Shown in pieces: positions 53,011 to 60,910 of a stretch of 64,000 nucleotides of DNA (position 1 is the stretch's first letter; each line of letters begins with the position of its first letter). The notes beneath the pieces were generated by a model. That model searched no databases, was not told the origin of the DNA, and was given only the letters and a program-made list of their open reading frames with translations. Made by a program: the position numbers and the translations under genes. Source of the stretch: Lysinibacillus sp. FSL W8-0992 (GTDB taxonomy: Bacteria > Bacillota > Bacilli > Bacillales_A > Planococcaceae). Where the stretch lies: assembly GCF_038008685.1 (NCBI RefSeq), contig NZ_JBBOZQ010000001.1:992001-1056000 (forward strand). The letters are read 5' to 3'.

Positions 53011-53529
53011 TTGAATTTATTTCCAAGTGATGACTTAGGGGAAAGACGTCTACCACCTAACTTTGGCCCACCGAATATGGGCCCTCCTAACTTTGGTCCA
53101 CCAAATTTCGGTCCACCAAATATGGGTCCACCTAACTTCGGTCCGCCAAATATGGGCCCACCGAATATGGGTCCACCTAACTTTGGTCCACCAAGTTTCG
53201 GTCCGCCGAATATGGGTCCACCTAACTTTGGTCCACCAAGTTTCGGTCCGCCACCAAATTACGGCCCACCATCAACTGGCCAAATGCCGACGAGTGCTCC
53301 ACCAAGTTTTTCGCCAGCTATGCCTGCGTGGCATGGAGGTTCTAGTGGTATTCAAAGATGTTTATTTAGGAATACATTTATATGGACGAGGAACGGAAGA
53401 AGTTTTTGGTTTTTCCCGACGGTTATTGGCAGGGACGTTATTGCAGGATTCCGCTGGAGCAATAGATCTGGCTGGCGTTTCAGTACAATCTTGAGAGATA
53501 ACATACTCGCATTCGAATGTTTTAGATAA
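53011..53529 (+). CDS. PPNFG-repeat protein with a conserved C-terminal domain
   Basis: The 172-residue protein starts at TTG 53011 after AAAAGGGGGAT. About residues 16-85 are roughly 14 pentapeptide repeats of PPN(F/M)G, with a 15-nt DNA period. The C-terminal 60 residues (from GIQRCLFRNTFIWTRNGRSFW) contain two cysteines and many aromatics. They look like a small beta-domain found at the ends of Bacillaceae surface or spore proteins. The repeat length is likely to vary between strains. The function is unknown. Confidence 0.7.
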   Translation: MNLFPSDDLGERRLPPNFGPPNMGPPNFGPPNFGPPNMGPPNFGPPNMGPPNMGPPNFGPPSFGPPNMGPPNFGPPSFGPPPNYGPPSTGQMPTSAPPSFSPAMPAWHGGSSGIQRCLFRNTFIWTRNGRSFWFFPTVIGRDVIAGFRWSNRSGWRFSTILRDNILAFECFR

Positions 53530-53542
53530 GGGGCCTTTATTG

Positions 53543-53581
53543 CGGGGGATTCGTCGATTTACTGCGATGAATTCCCTTTTT
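53543..53581 (+). terminator. Terminator after the PPNFG-repeat gene
   Basis: GGGGGATTCGTCG pairs with TGCGATGAATTCCC with wobble pairs and is followed by TTTTT. Confidence 0.8.
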
Positions 53582-53658
53582 ATTTTTGTGGACATAGCTC
53601 CTTTTTCGAAAATATGGAGAGATATTTATTATTAATATTCTGTTTTTGAGCAATTGAT

Positions 53659-53675
53659 GTTACAATTATTGTAAC
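53659..53675. promoter_or_regulatory. Perfect palindrome in the vmlR promoter region
   Basis: GTTACAAT-T-ATTGTAAC is a perfect 8-1-8 inverted repeat. Its 15-nt core differs from the PerR box TTATAATTATTATAA at two symmetric positions. It covers a possible extended -10 (TGT-TACAAT at 53661-53666), so a repressor here could block the promoter. The regulator is unknown. Confidence 0.5.
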
Positions 53676-53689
53676 TAAAGATGAAGGGA

Positions 53690-54000
53690 CGATGGGTGGC
53701 TAATGATTAACTAATCTTATTTTTTGCACATGAAATGTATATTTCAATGAACCAAAAATAGGATTAGTCTGCCCATTTTCCATAAGTGCAACGATATAGG
53801 TTTAACGCCGACTATCGTTATACGCATACTTAAAACGCATATTTTCCCGCTAGAAATTCTTTAGTGGGGTATAGCTTTTTTTAGTATTGGATCATCGCAT
53901 AAATAAGGCTCTACGTTGGAGCTTTTTTATGCATGATATTTCGCGACTAATCCTTCCAAAATAATTGGAGGGATTTTTTTTATCCCTCTATACGGAGAGG
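53690..54000 (+). promoter_or_regulatory. Attenuator leader of vmlR with a three-codon upstream ORF
   Basis: The leader starts with a three-codon frame ATG GGT GGC TAA (53692-53703), buried in an 85-nt hairpin. In it ACTAATCTTATTTTT (53710-53724) pairs with 53754-53768, and a TGAAAT/ATTTCA tip closes it. AACGATA/TATCGTT (53790-53819) makes a second hairpin. GCTC/GAGC with six T (about 53908-53930) and AATCCTTCCAA/TTGGAGGGATT with eight T (53949-53982) are terminators. GAGGGAT (53968-53974) can alternatively pair with ATCCCTC (53982-53988), which would undo the last terminator. This is the layout of antibiotic-induced ribosome-mediated attenuation. Confidence 0.68.
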
Positions 54001-54010
54001 AACGGATGTA

Positions 54011-55642
54011 ATGAAAGAACTTTTAAAAATACAAAATGTACAGTATGAAGTGAGTGACACAGTTATTTTTGATAATGCGACCGCTACAGTAAAACAGGGT
54101 GAAGTCATTGGCATAATAGGTAAAAATGGAGCTGGAAAATCGACATTATTACAGCTAATTCAAGGCATGCTAACTCCTACAAAAGGGCAGCTATTGTGGT
54201 TACAGCGAATCAACATTGCTTATGTAGAACAAGAGCAAGCAGCTATTGAAAATTGGGAAGTAAGTGCAGAGGAAGCAGATTTACTAGCGAAATGGCATGT
54301 GCCAAACACAGAGTTTACCGCTTTAAGTGGTGGCGAAAAACTGAAAAGACGACTAGCAAGAGGCTTTTCACAACATGCGCAATTACTATTGTTAGATGAA
54401 CCGACAAATCACTTAGATGAAACAAGTACAGTACTGCTAATCGCCCACGTAAAAAAATATGGCGGTACAATTATTGTCGTGTCCCACGACCGTTATTTTT
54501 TAGACGAAGTTGCCACAAAAATATGGTCATTGGAAGACGGAAAACTGATAGAGCATAGTGGTCATTATACAAGTTATATAGCGGCACGAGAGCAACAAAG
54601 GTTAGCGCAGCAACGTGCATATGATAAACAGCAGAAAAATATTGAACGTATTGAAGCACAGATGAATGAGCTTTCTTCTTGGTCGCAGAAGGCACATGCG
54701 CAATCGACTAAGCAAGAGGGTGTAAAAGAGTTTTATCGAGTAAAGGCTAAACGAATGGATGCACAAGTAAAATCAAAGAAAAAACGCTTGGAAAAGGAGC
54801 TAGCAAAAACGAAAGTTGAACAACTTAAGCAAGAAGAGGAAGTGCGATTTTCAGTAGAGTCAAACCAACGGGTAGGAAAACGATTTTTAGAGTGTAAGCA
54901 TGTAACAAAATCTTTTCAGCATCGTCTTATATTTAAAGATGTAACTATGACGATTAAATTTGGTGAAAAGATTGCTATTACTGGCCCAAATGGTAGCGGG
55001 AAAACGACTTTATTGAAAGTGCTGACAGGGCAAGAAAAAGCAGATGGCGATATATGGATTTCTCCTGCTGCCAACATCGGCTATTTAACGCAGGACGTAT
55101 TTGATTTGCCGCTTGAACTTACACCAGAGCAATATTTTTACAAGGAGACTTTCGAGGAAAGAGGTAAAGTCCGCAATGTCATGAAACATTTAGGGTTTAC
55201 AGCGAGTCATTGGACAGCGCCTATTAGCAATATGAGTATGGGTGAGCGTGTGAAGTGTAAGCTTATGGCATATATACTAGAGGAAAAAAATGTTCTTATT
55301 TTAGATGAGCCAACGAACCATTTAGATTTGCCTTCAAGAGAGCAGTTGGAGAAAACATTGGAATTGTATACAGGTACATTGCTCGTTGTATCGCATGATC
55401 GTTATTTTTTAGAAAAAACGACCAACATTGTTTGGGAGCTTAAAAATAATGGCATTGAGAAAAAATGGAGAGAGAGCGCACCGCCACAAGTAAATGATAC
55501 GAGTGCACTACGACTAAAGCTTGAAAATGAAAGACAAGAAATACTCGGGAAACTTAGCTTTCTAACTGCAAAGGATAAGGAATATGCAGTGCTTGATCGA
55601 AAGTTTAATGAATTGACTAAGCAAATTAATGATCTTCGCTAG
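54011..55642 (+). CDS. vmlR: VmlR-type antibiotic resistance ABC-F protein
   Basis: The 543-residue protein has two ABC domains and no membrane part. Walker A sites are GKNGAGKST (37-45) and GPNGSGKTT (about 331-339), with LSGGEKLKRRLA and MSMGERVKCKLMA signatures and two LDEPTNHLD blocks. The linker between them (about 190-270) is long, basic and helical. It closely resembles Bacillus subtilis VmlR, which removes virginiamycin M, lincosamides and pleuromutilins from the ribosome. Other ARE-ABCF proteins are the alternative. The leader attenuator supports drug-inducible expression. Confidence 0.88.
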   Translation: MKELLKIQNVQYEVSDTVIFDNATATVKQGEVIGIIGKNGAGKSTLLQLIQGMLTPTKGQLLWLQRINIAYVEQEQAAIENWEVSAEEADLLAKWHVPNTEFTALSGGEKLKRRLARGFSQHAQLLLLDEPTNHLDETSTVLLIAHVKKYGGTIIVVSHDRYFLDEVATKIWSLEDGKLIEHSGHYTSYIAAREQQRLAQQRAYDKQQKNIERIEAQMNELSSWSQKAHAQSTKQEGVKEFYRVKAKRMDAQVKSKKKRLEKELAKTKVEQLKQEEEVRFSVESNQRVGKRFLECKHVTKSFQHRLIFKDVTMTIKFGEKIAITGPNGSGKTTLLKVLTGQEKADGDIWISPAANIGYLTQDVFDLPLELTPEQYFYKETFEERGKVRNVMKHLGFTASHWTAPISNMSMGERVKCKLMAYILEEKNVLILDEPTNHLDLPSREQLEKTLELYTGTLLVVSHDRYFLEKTTNIVWELKNNGIEKKWRESAPPQVNDTSALRLKLENERQEILGKLSFLTAKDKEYAVLDRKFNELTKQINDLR

Positions 55643-55661
55643 TTTCACGTTTAAGAGAGAA

Positions 55662-55709
55662 AAGAGTGGGGAAAATAAACTTGATTCAACAAAAATTCTC
55701 CACTTTTAT
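55662..55709 (+). terminator. Terminator after vmlR
   Basis: AAGAGTGGGGAA pairs with TTCTCCACTTTT around a long loop, ending in a T-rich tail. Confidence 0.6.
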
Positions 55710-55806
55710 AATGTGGGGAAACCTAGCTAATGTCACAAGCTTTTAGAGCAGGATTGAAAAAACGTCAAAACCGTTATTGATATAAAGCCAAAAGAGGGGT
55801 GTCTAG

Positions 55807-56613
55807 ATGAAAAAATTACTTTTTACAAGCTTACTCACAATTAGTATGCTAAGCGCATGTACTACAGATGAAGAGAAAGTGAGCGAGCAAGACCATACAC
55901 AGCAAGACCATACACAACAAGAGCCGCAATCGAATGAAAATGAGAATGCTACAACTGAAACTAAATCTGAAGACACTGTATCTTCTATAACGCAAGCAGA
56001 AGCATTGAAAACGATAAAAGAGCAGCTTGGAACAGAATTAGCGGTTGTTATGCCAAATAACCTTCCGCTAACAAAAGGGACTTTTCTAACGGCTACAACA
56101 ACAGGTTCAGACAAACAAGCTGAAGTTCTTTTTCTAGAAAGTAAAGAGTATATTCCTGTTAATGATGTGAAGCTGAAAAATGCTTCTAATGCAACACCAA
56201 TTGCCAAGCTTACTGTAAAGCTATTCGACAGTATAGATGAGGCAAGCGAACAGATTGCTTATGAAGATTATAGTAAAAATGGCGGGCAACAAGTACCGCT
56301 CGGATACAATATTAATGGCTATCAGGATGCAGGTGCTGGCTCGTTATGGACTGGCTGGAATGAGGGGAGATGGGCATTAGCAGCCCGTACCCGAACAGAT
56401 AACCCAGCCGCTGGAGTAGACTTAGCGAAACAAGCAGTAGAATATTTAGAATCCCATACGCTTCCGATTCCACATGAAAACGGCATGGTGCATTTAGACG
56501 TTTATGAATCAGGAAACTTAATCGTATGGCAGGATGGAAAGCTGGTCTATACACTTGATTCGATAAAGGATCCAATGAAGGCACTAGCAATTGCAACAGC
56601 CTTTAATCAATAA
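55807..56613 (+). CDS. Lipoprotein of unknown function
   Basis: The 268-residue protein has a lipoprotein signal with lipobox SMLSAC (Cys18). A highly acidic and Gln-rich linker (about residues 19-55, with a repeated DHTQQ) precedes a soluble domain of about 200 residues. It would be anchored on the outer face of the membrane. Blocks such as ALAARTRTDNP and HLDVYESGNLIVWQDGKLVY may be family features, but I do not recognise the family. AGAGGGGTGTC precedes the ATG. Confidence 0.72.
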   Translation: MKKLLFTSLLTISMLSACTTDEEKVSEQDHTQQDHTQQEPQSNENENATTETKSEDTVSSITQAEALKTIKEQLGTELAVVMPNNLPLTKGTFLTATTTGSDKQAEVLFLESKEYIPVNDVKLKNASNATPIAKLTVKLFDSIDEASEQIAYEDYSKNGGQQVPLGYNINGYQDAGAGSLWTGWNEGRWALAARTRTDNPAAGVDLAKQAVEYLESHTLPIPHENGMVHLDVYESGNLIVWQDGKLVYTLDSIKDPMKALAIATAFNQ

Positions 56614-56616
56614 ATA

Positions 56617-56656
56617 AAATTCCTTGAGTGGCAATCCGCTCAGGGAATTTTTTTTG
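56617..56656. terminator. Bidirectional terminator
   Basis: AAATTCCTTGAG (56617-56628) pairs with CTCAGGGAATTT (56639-56650), one wobble, followed by a T run, between convergent genes. Confidence 0.9.
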
Positions 56657-56660
56657 CTGT

Positions 56661-57149
56661 TTACTTTTCAGCTTCATGTATTAGTAGCGTATATTCTGCT
56701 AACCTTTTTTGCCATGCTTCCATTGGAAATTCTCCAGGCACAGTGTCATTTAACAAATCAGACAGGAGTTCTAAGCAAATATGCCATCCCGCTAAATCTT
56801 TAGGCGTATGATCAGTCAGCTGACCGATTTTTTCGTGCAATACTAATATTGAACCATCACTAGTCGGTGATAGCTCAAAGCGTACACTATCCTTGCCCCA
56901 TTCAAACTCCAGTACCTCCTGCTCAATATAATCCGTAATAGCGATGTCTATAAAGGCATCAGTTCCGTCATTCATATTGAAACGCATTTTACCATTCTTT
57001 TTAGGCTCAATCATTTCTAAATTGCTCATCCATTTTTGAAGTTTGCCATTCTCTGTTAGTACCGCCCAAACTTCGCAAATTGAATATGCCAGTGGGCATT
57101 CAATTTGCGCGATATAGCCGGTTTGGTTTTTGTGAATTGTAGCGAGCAT
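56661..57149 (-). CDS. SRPBCC (AHSA1-like) domain protein
   Basis: The 162-residue protein has the START/AHSA1 pattern. SICEVWAVLTENGKLQKWMSNLEMI is the opening helix-grip, VLEFEWGKDSVRFELSPTSDGSILVLHEKI the beta-sheet, and GWHICLELLSDLLN the C-terminal helix. Such proteins bind hydrophobic ligands. AAGGAGGATATTT precedes the ATG. The ligand is unknown. Confidence 0.8.
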   Translation of the reverse strand: MLATIHKNQTGYIAQIECPLAYSICEVWAVLTENGKLQKWMSNLEMIEPKKNGKMRFNMNDGTDAFIDIAITDYIEQEVLEFEWGKDSVRFELSPTSDGSILVLHEKIGQLTDHTPKDLAGWHICLELLSDLLNDTVPGEFPMEAWQKRLAEYTLLIHEAEK

Positions 57150-57281
57150 AAATATCCTCCTTGAATTTAAGGTCTTTCAAATTGTAGTACTAAATAATCT
57201 TTCTAGAATAATTAAGTTTTAAATAAAATTGTGAGAATACTGTTCTTTAGCTAATATTAGATGAAAAGAGGAGGAATGGAA

Positions 57282-57641
57282 ATGGATTATCAACAAGCTT
57301 TAACACATTACATTGAAGCAACAAATACACATGATTTTAACAACGTCAAAGCGCTATTACACCCACAAGCAGTTTATTGGTTTACTGATCAAACATGCAC
57401 AACGCTAGAAGAGATAGGAGCTTATTTTAATCATGCATGGTACGTCATAAAAGATGAAGTTTATCGGGCGACAAATGTTCAGTGGCTTACTGCGGATGCA
57501 ACTACCGCTACATGTATTTATACATACCATTACGAAGGGTATCATAATGGCACATTTGTATCAGGGAGCGGGAGAGCGACTAATGTTTTTACTGTAGTAA
57601 ATAATGAATGGAAGCTTATTCATGAACATTTAAGTAGCTAA
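57282..57641 (+). CDS. NTF2/SnoaL-like domain protein
   Basis: The 119-residue protein has an alpha-beta barrel pattern of the SnoaL/NTF2 superfamily (ATNTHDFNNVKALLHPQAVYWFTD and VFTVVNNEWKLIHEHLSS). I chose ATG 57282, 7 nt after GAGGAGG. Upstream in-frame ATGs at 57261 and 57276 overlap or precede the site. The function is unknown. Confidence 0.75.
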   Translation: MDYQQALTHYIEATNTHDFNNVKALLHPQAVYWFTDQTCTTLEEIGAYFNHAWYVIKDEVYRATNVQWLTADATTATCIYTYHYEGYHNGTFVSGSGRATNVFTVVNNEWKLIHEHLSS

Positions 57642-57667
57642 CGCAGTTGGCATTAGGCGCACCCTTT

Positions 57668-58123
57668 TTAATCTAGCTGTGCCGCATAAATGCGTGAACT
57701 TTCCCCCCAAGGATGGTAGCCAGTACCGATATGAGAAAAGCCATAGCGTTCATATAAGCCAATATGATCTGTACAAAGATAAAGATGTGAAAATCCGTGT
57801 CGCTGGGCATCCTTTTTAGCTTGCTCTAATAGCATTGCTCCGTATGCATGCCCGCGATGGCTTTCTTCAATATACACCGCACATACCCAAGGATATAAAT
57901 CCATACGACTAATAAAATCATTCGTTACTAAACCTGCACAGCCAATAATTTCATCATTGTCCATTAATAAATACCACTGTGGAAGTGGTGCTTGCGCATT
58001 GATGCAATGTGAAATGCAGTCCTCATAGAGCATCATACTTTCCTCACTTGCCCATTTGCTTTGTATATAGCGGGTCGCCAATTCAGCATAGCTAGGCTCC
58101 TGCCGTACAGAAATAATTTTCAT
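57668..58123 (-). CDS. GNAT-family N-acetyltransferase
   Basis: The 151-residue GNAT protein has the acetyl-CoA loop HRGHAYGAMLL (about 92-102) after AVYIEE and a C-terminal LYERYGFSHIG. The ATG at 58123 follows AAAGGAG at 7 nt. A GTG two codons upstream is too close to it. The substrate is unknown. Confidence 0.82.
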   Translation of the reverse strand: MKIISVRQEPSYAELATRYIQSKWASEESMMLYEDCISHCINAQAPLPQWYLLMDNDEIIGCAGLVTNDFISRMDLYPWVCAVYIEESHRGHAYGAMLLEQAKKDAQRHGFSHLYLCTDHIGLYERYGFSHIGTGYHPWGESSRIYAAQLD

Positions 58124-58220
58124 ACTCACACTCCTTTGAAAAATAAATGCATACAGTTATTATTGTAATAAATGGAAACATTAATAAGCAATAATAAACT
58201 CATGTCAGGGGGCAATAAAG

Positions 58221-58649
58221 GTGCAAATTAGATCCGCTGATATACATGATATCAAAGCTTTAACTTTGTTGATGGAGCAGCTTGGCTATCCAACGACAGA
58301 GGAGAAAATGACGTTAAGATTTCAAGCTTTAGCAGCAAATCCAAGTTATCAACCATTAGTTGCAGAAATGGATGGCCACGTAGTTGGGATGGCAGGATCG
58401 TGACATAGCTTATTTTACGAGCATGATGGATGTTATGTACGAATTCAAGCCTTTGTCGTAGATCATCATTATCGTAGAAAGGGCATTGGACAGAAGTTGC
58501 TCGAAGCGATAGAATACTGGGCAGTGGAACAGCGTGCTTCTGCACTTGTGTTAAACAGTGGTCGTGAAGAACGAAAGATAGCATACCATTTCTACAGACA
58601 ATAAGGCTTTGAAGGAAAATGTACCGGTTTTAATAAGCAATTAAAATAG
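58221..58649 (+). pseudogene. GNAT acetyltransferase gene interrupted by two stop codons
   Basis: The frame reads as a complete 142-codon GNAT protein, beginning MQIRSADIHDIKALTLLMEQ. It has the acetyl-CoA loop RRKGIGQKLLEA and ends with a FYRQ-GFEGK motif B. It contains an in-frame TGA at 58401-58403 (codon 61) and TAA at 58602-58604 (codon 128). There is no frameshift. It appears to be a recent pseudogene, since all other family positions are kept. Sequencing errors or stop read-through are less likely alternatives. Confidence 0.78.
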
Positions 58650-58673
58650 AGATATATCAAGGGGTTTGGTTGA

Positions 58674-59246
58674 ATGGAGCGGTTACTAACAGAAAGAGAT
58701 TTAATAACTTTAATTGAGTCAGATAGATGGATGATGGAAATTTTACGCTGTGTCGAGCAGCTACAATTACTGGACGGCTGGGTATGTGCTGGATTTATTC
58801 GTTCAAAGGTGTGGGATTATTTGCATGATTATAAAGAGAGATCGCCATTAGGTGATATTGATGTCATTTATTTCGATAATCAGCATATTTCAGAACAACT
58901 AGAGAAGCAATATGAACAGCGATTATTAGAACTCTTACCAAAAGAACCGTGGTCTGTGAAAAATCAAGCTAGAATGCATGTCGTAAACAATAGTAATCCG
59001 TATCAATCTTCCGTTGATGGCATTGCGCATTTTCCTGAAATACCTACAGCGATTGGCGTAAGGCTTACACAAGGTGCACTAGAAATTGCAGCACCTTATG
59101 GCATACAACAATTGCTGTCGGGTATTGTTGCGCCTACACCTTATTTTGATGAAAAGACTCAATTGCATGACATTTATCAAAAGAGGATACATAACAAACG
59201 ATGGCAAAATATTTGGCCAAAACTAGTATTTGTAACATCAGTATAG
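58674..59246 (+). CDS. Nucleotidyltransferase family protein (DUF925)
   Basis: The 190-residue protein has the nucleotidyltransferase core CAGFIRSKVWDYLH (about 38-51) and the metal motif GDIDVIYFD (about 61-69). It matches the DUF925/NTP_transf_6 family of unknown substrate. ATCAAGGGGTTTGGTTGA precedes the ATG. The DinB-like gene starts 18 nt after its stop, so they may be co-transcribed. Confidence 0.8.
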   Translation: MERLLTERDLITLIESDRWMMEILRCVEQLQLLDGWVCAGFIRSKVWDYLHDYKERSPLGDIDVIYFDNQHISEQLEKQYEQRLLELLPKEPWSVKNQARMHVVNNSNPYQSSVDGIAHFPEIPTAIGVRLTQGALEIAAPYGIQQLLSGIVAPTPYFDEKTQLHDIYQKRIHNKRWQNIWPKLVFVTSV

Positions 59247-59264
59247 CTAAAGGGGCTGACAAAA

Positions 59265-59741
59265 TTGCATCCAGAAAAGAAGCAAATACTTATGCATTAT
59301 GAAAAATCTATACTGTGGCTAGAGCAACTTTCGCATGTTTCGGACAAGCAGTGGCGTTCACCAATACAACAGGGGAAGTGGACAGTTGCCGAAGTGATTG
59401 GACATTTAATTCCGTGGGATGAATTTGTATTGCATAAGCGCATTCCATTTCTATTTTCAAAAGAGCAGTTACCTAAGGGGCCCGATGTGGAACAGATGAA
59501 TGCTGAAGCAGCGAGTAGTAGTCGTTTACTAAGTATGGAGCAAACATTACAAGCGTTACTGAATAATAGGTGTTTACTGTTAGATGCCCTTGCGCTTTTA
59601 CCAGATGAATTGTGGCAGCAGAGCTTTAAAATAGGGCACTCTGAGCTTACACTTTACAGTTATTTTTGTGGCCTAGTAGAACATGACTTGCATCATTTTT
59701 TACAAATCCAAAATGTTATAGGTGAGATGGAATGGAAATAA
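59265..59741 (+). CDS. DinB/YfiT-like putative metal-dependent protein
   Basis: The 158-residue four-helix protein matches the DinB superfamily, with metal-ligand His residues in VIGHLIPWDEF (about residue 44) and EHDLHHF (about 144-149). A TTG start follows AAAGGGGCTG. Members are thiol transferases or stress proteins, and the role here is unknown. It overlaps the AraC gene by 10 nt. Confidence 0.8.
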   Translation: MHPEKKQILMHYEKSILWLEQLSHVSDKQWRSPIQQGKWTVAEVIGHLIPWDEFVLHKRIPFLFSKEQLPKGPDVEQMNAEAASSSRLLSMEQTLQALLNNRCLLLDALALLPDELWQQSFKIGHSELTLYSYFCGLVEHDLHHFLQIQNVIGEMEWK

Positions 59742-60559
59742 ATATAAATCAAATGATTGATTATTATGCACAGGCAACTGTAAATTTTGTTGATATTTTT
59801 ACGAATAAAATGGAACCAGATCGAAAGGATATCGGGCGTACAACAGCGCCAGGAAAATGTGGTTTAGTCTTTCCACTGGCAGGCAGTGCGTCTTTTAGCT
59901 TTAATGGTACTCCTTATATCATGGAGCCTGGAATGGTTGTTCATGCGGGGCCACAAATGCCAATAGAGATACATACGATTGGTGATAAAGTGTGGGAGTA
60001 TGCGGTAGTCCATTATCATGTACCTGCAGACGAGGCGGCTATTAATCCATTAGCAACACAGCATTTCTTAATCAATACAGGTGAAAACTCAAAAATTATT
60101 AATCTTGTACAACAGCTAATAGAAAGTTATGCAATGCCAGGAAGTATGGCAACATTTAAATCAAAGTCGATATTTATGAATTTAGTGGAAACGATTTTAA
60201 TTTCGGCAAAAATGAAGGTTCTTGATACAGCAAATGAAATGATGGAGCAGGTAATACAATACATTCACGAGCATTATTCGAAACCATTATCAGTGTCTAA
60301 AATTGCACAGGAATTCGGTTTGGAGCGTCGAAGATTTGCATATCTTTTTGAACAGCACACAGGTATGAATCCTAGTAGCTATTTAACAGAATATCGCATG
60401 CGACGGGCAAAGGACTTGCTACGATATTGCGATTCTACAGTAACTGAAATTGCAGAATGTGTAGGCTATGTTGATAGCTTTTACTTTAGCAGGGTATTTA
60501 AAAAATGCACCGGAATGTCTCCATCAGCATATCGAAAAATAATGATGGAAGAAGCTTAG
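59732..60559 (+). CDS. AraC-family transcriptional regulator
   Basis: The 275-residue protein has an N-terminal cupin-like sensing domain (about residues 40-110, FNGTPYIMEPGMVVHAGP). A C-terminal pair of helix-turn-helix motifs follows (about residues 175-272, LSVSKIAQEFGLERRRFAYLFE and VTEIAECVGYVDSFYFSRVFK). It precedes feuABC, the place taken by btr in Bacillus subtilis. Btr carries a siderophore-binding domain, and this protein does not. It may activate feuABC, but that is inferred from position. Confidence 0.82.
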   Translation: MEININQMIDYYAQATVNFVDIFTNKMEPDRKDIGRTTAPGKCGLVFPLAGSASFSFNGTPYIMEPGMVVHAGPQMPIEIHTIGDKVWEYAVVHYHVPADEAAINPLATQHFLINTGENSKIINLVQQLIESYAMPGSMATFKSKSIFMNLVETILISAKMKVLDTANEMMEQVIQYIHEHYSKPLSVSKIAQEFGLERRRFAYLFEQHTGMNPSSYLTEYRMRRAKDLLRYCDSTVTEIAECVGYVDSFYFSRVFKKCTGMSPSAYRKIMMEEA

Positions 60560-60569
60560 GGGACGAGAG

Positions 60570-60653
60570 AATCGCCGGTAAAAGCCAGTGAATCGCCAGT
60601 AAGAGGAGAGAAATCGCCGATAAAAACTCGTAAATCGCCAGTAACGACACCGG
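60570..60653 (+). repeat. Four tandem 21-nt repeats
   Basis: Four exact-length units begin at 60570, 60591, 60612 and 60633. Each starts AATCGCCRGTAA or AATCGCCGATAA and is followed by about nine variable bases. They lie between the AraC stop and a terminator and are not in a coding frame. Confidence 0.9.
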
Positions 60654-60660
60654 TATAGCG

Positions 60661-60703
60661 AAAAAGTGTTAGATTGATTGCGGTAAATCTAACACTTTTT
60701 TTC
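60661..60703 (+). terminator. Terminator after the AraC gene
   Basis: AAAAAGTGTTAGATT pairs with AATCTAACACTTTTT around GATTGCGGTA. Confidence 0.92.
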
Positions 60704-60811
60704 TTATGAATCAGCATCTTTTTTTAAAATAATTTCGGCAAAAGTCCATATAGAAAATAAAATTGTCCATTCACAACTATTTTTCTCTTTGGTAGGATAG
60801 TAATCGTAAAT

Positions 60812-60876
60812 GATAATGACTATCAATTAAATAGCTAATTACTATTGACTTATAAATGAAAATGATTATCATTATC
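60812..60876 (+). promoter_or_regulatory. Fur boxes and promoter of feuABC
   Basis: GAAAATGATTATCATTATC (60858-60876) matches the Fur consensus at 17 of 19. A weaker site GATAATGACTATCAATTAA (60812-60830, 13 of 19) lies upstream. TTGACT (60845-60850) with TATCAT (60867-60872) at 16 nt is the likely promoter, so the main Fur box covers the -10 region. Confidence 0.85.
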
Positions 60877-60910
60877 GTAAGTAGATGAAAATAATGAGGA
60901 GAGATTCATT

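Noticed and set aside
53063..53494. 143-codon frame inside the PPNFG-repeat gene
   Set aside because: It is the other-frame shadow of the 15-nt repeats, giving a His/Trp/Val-rich repeat with no start signal.
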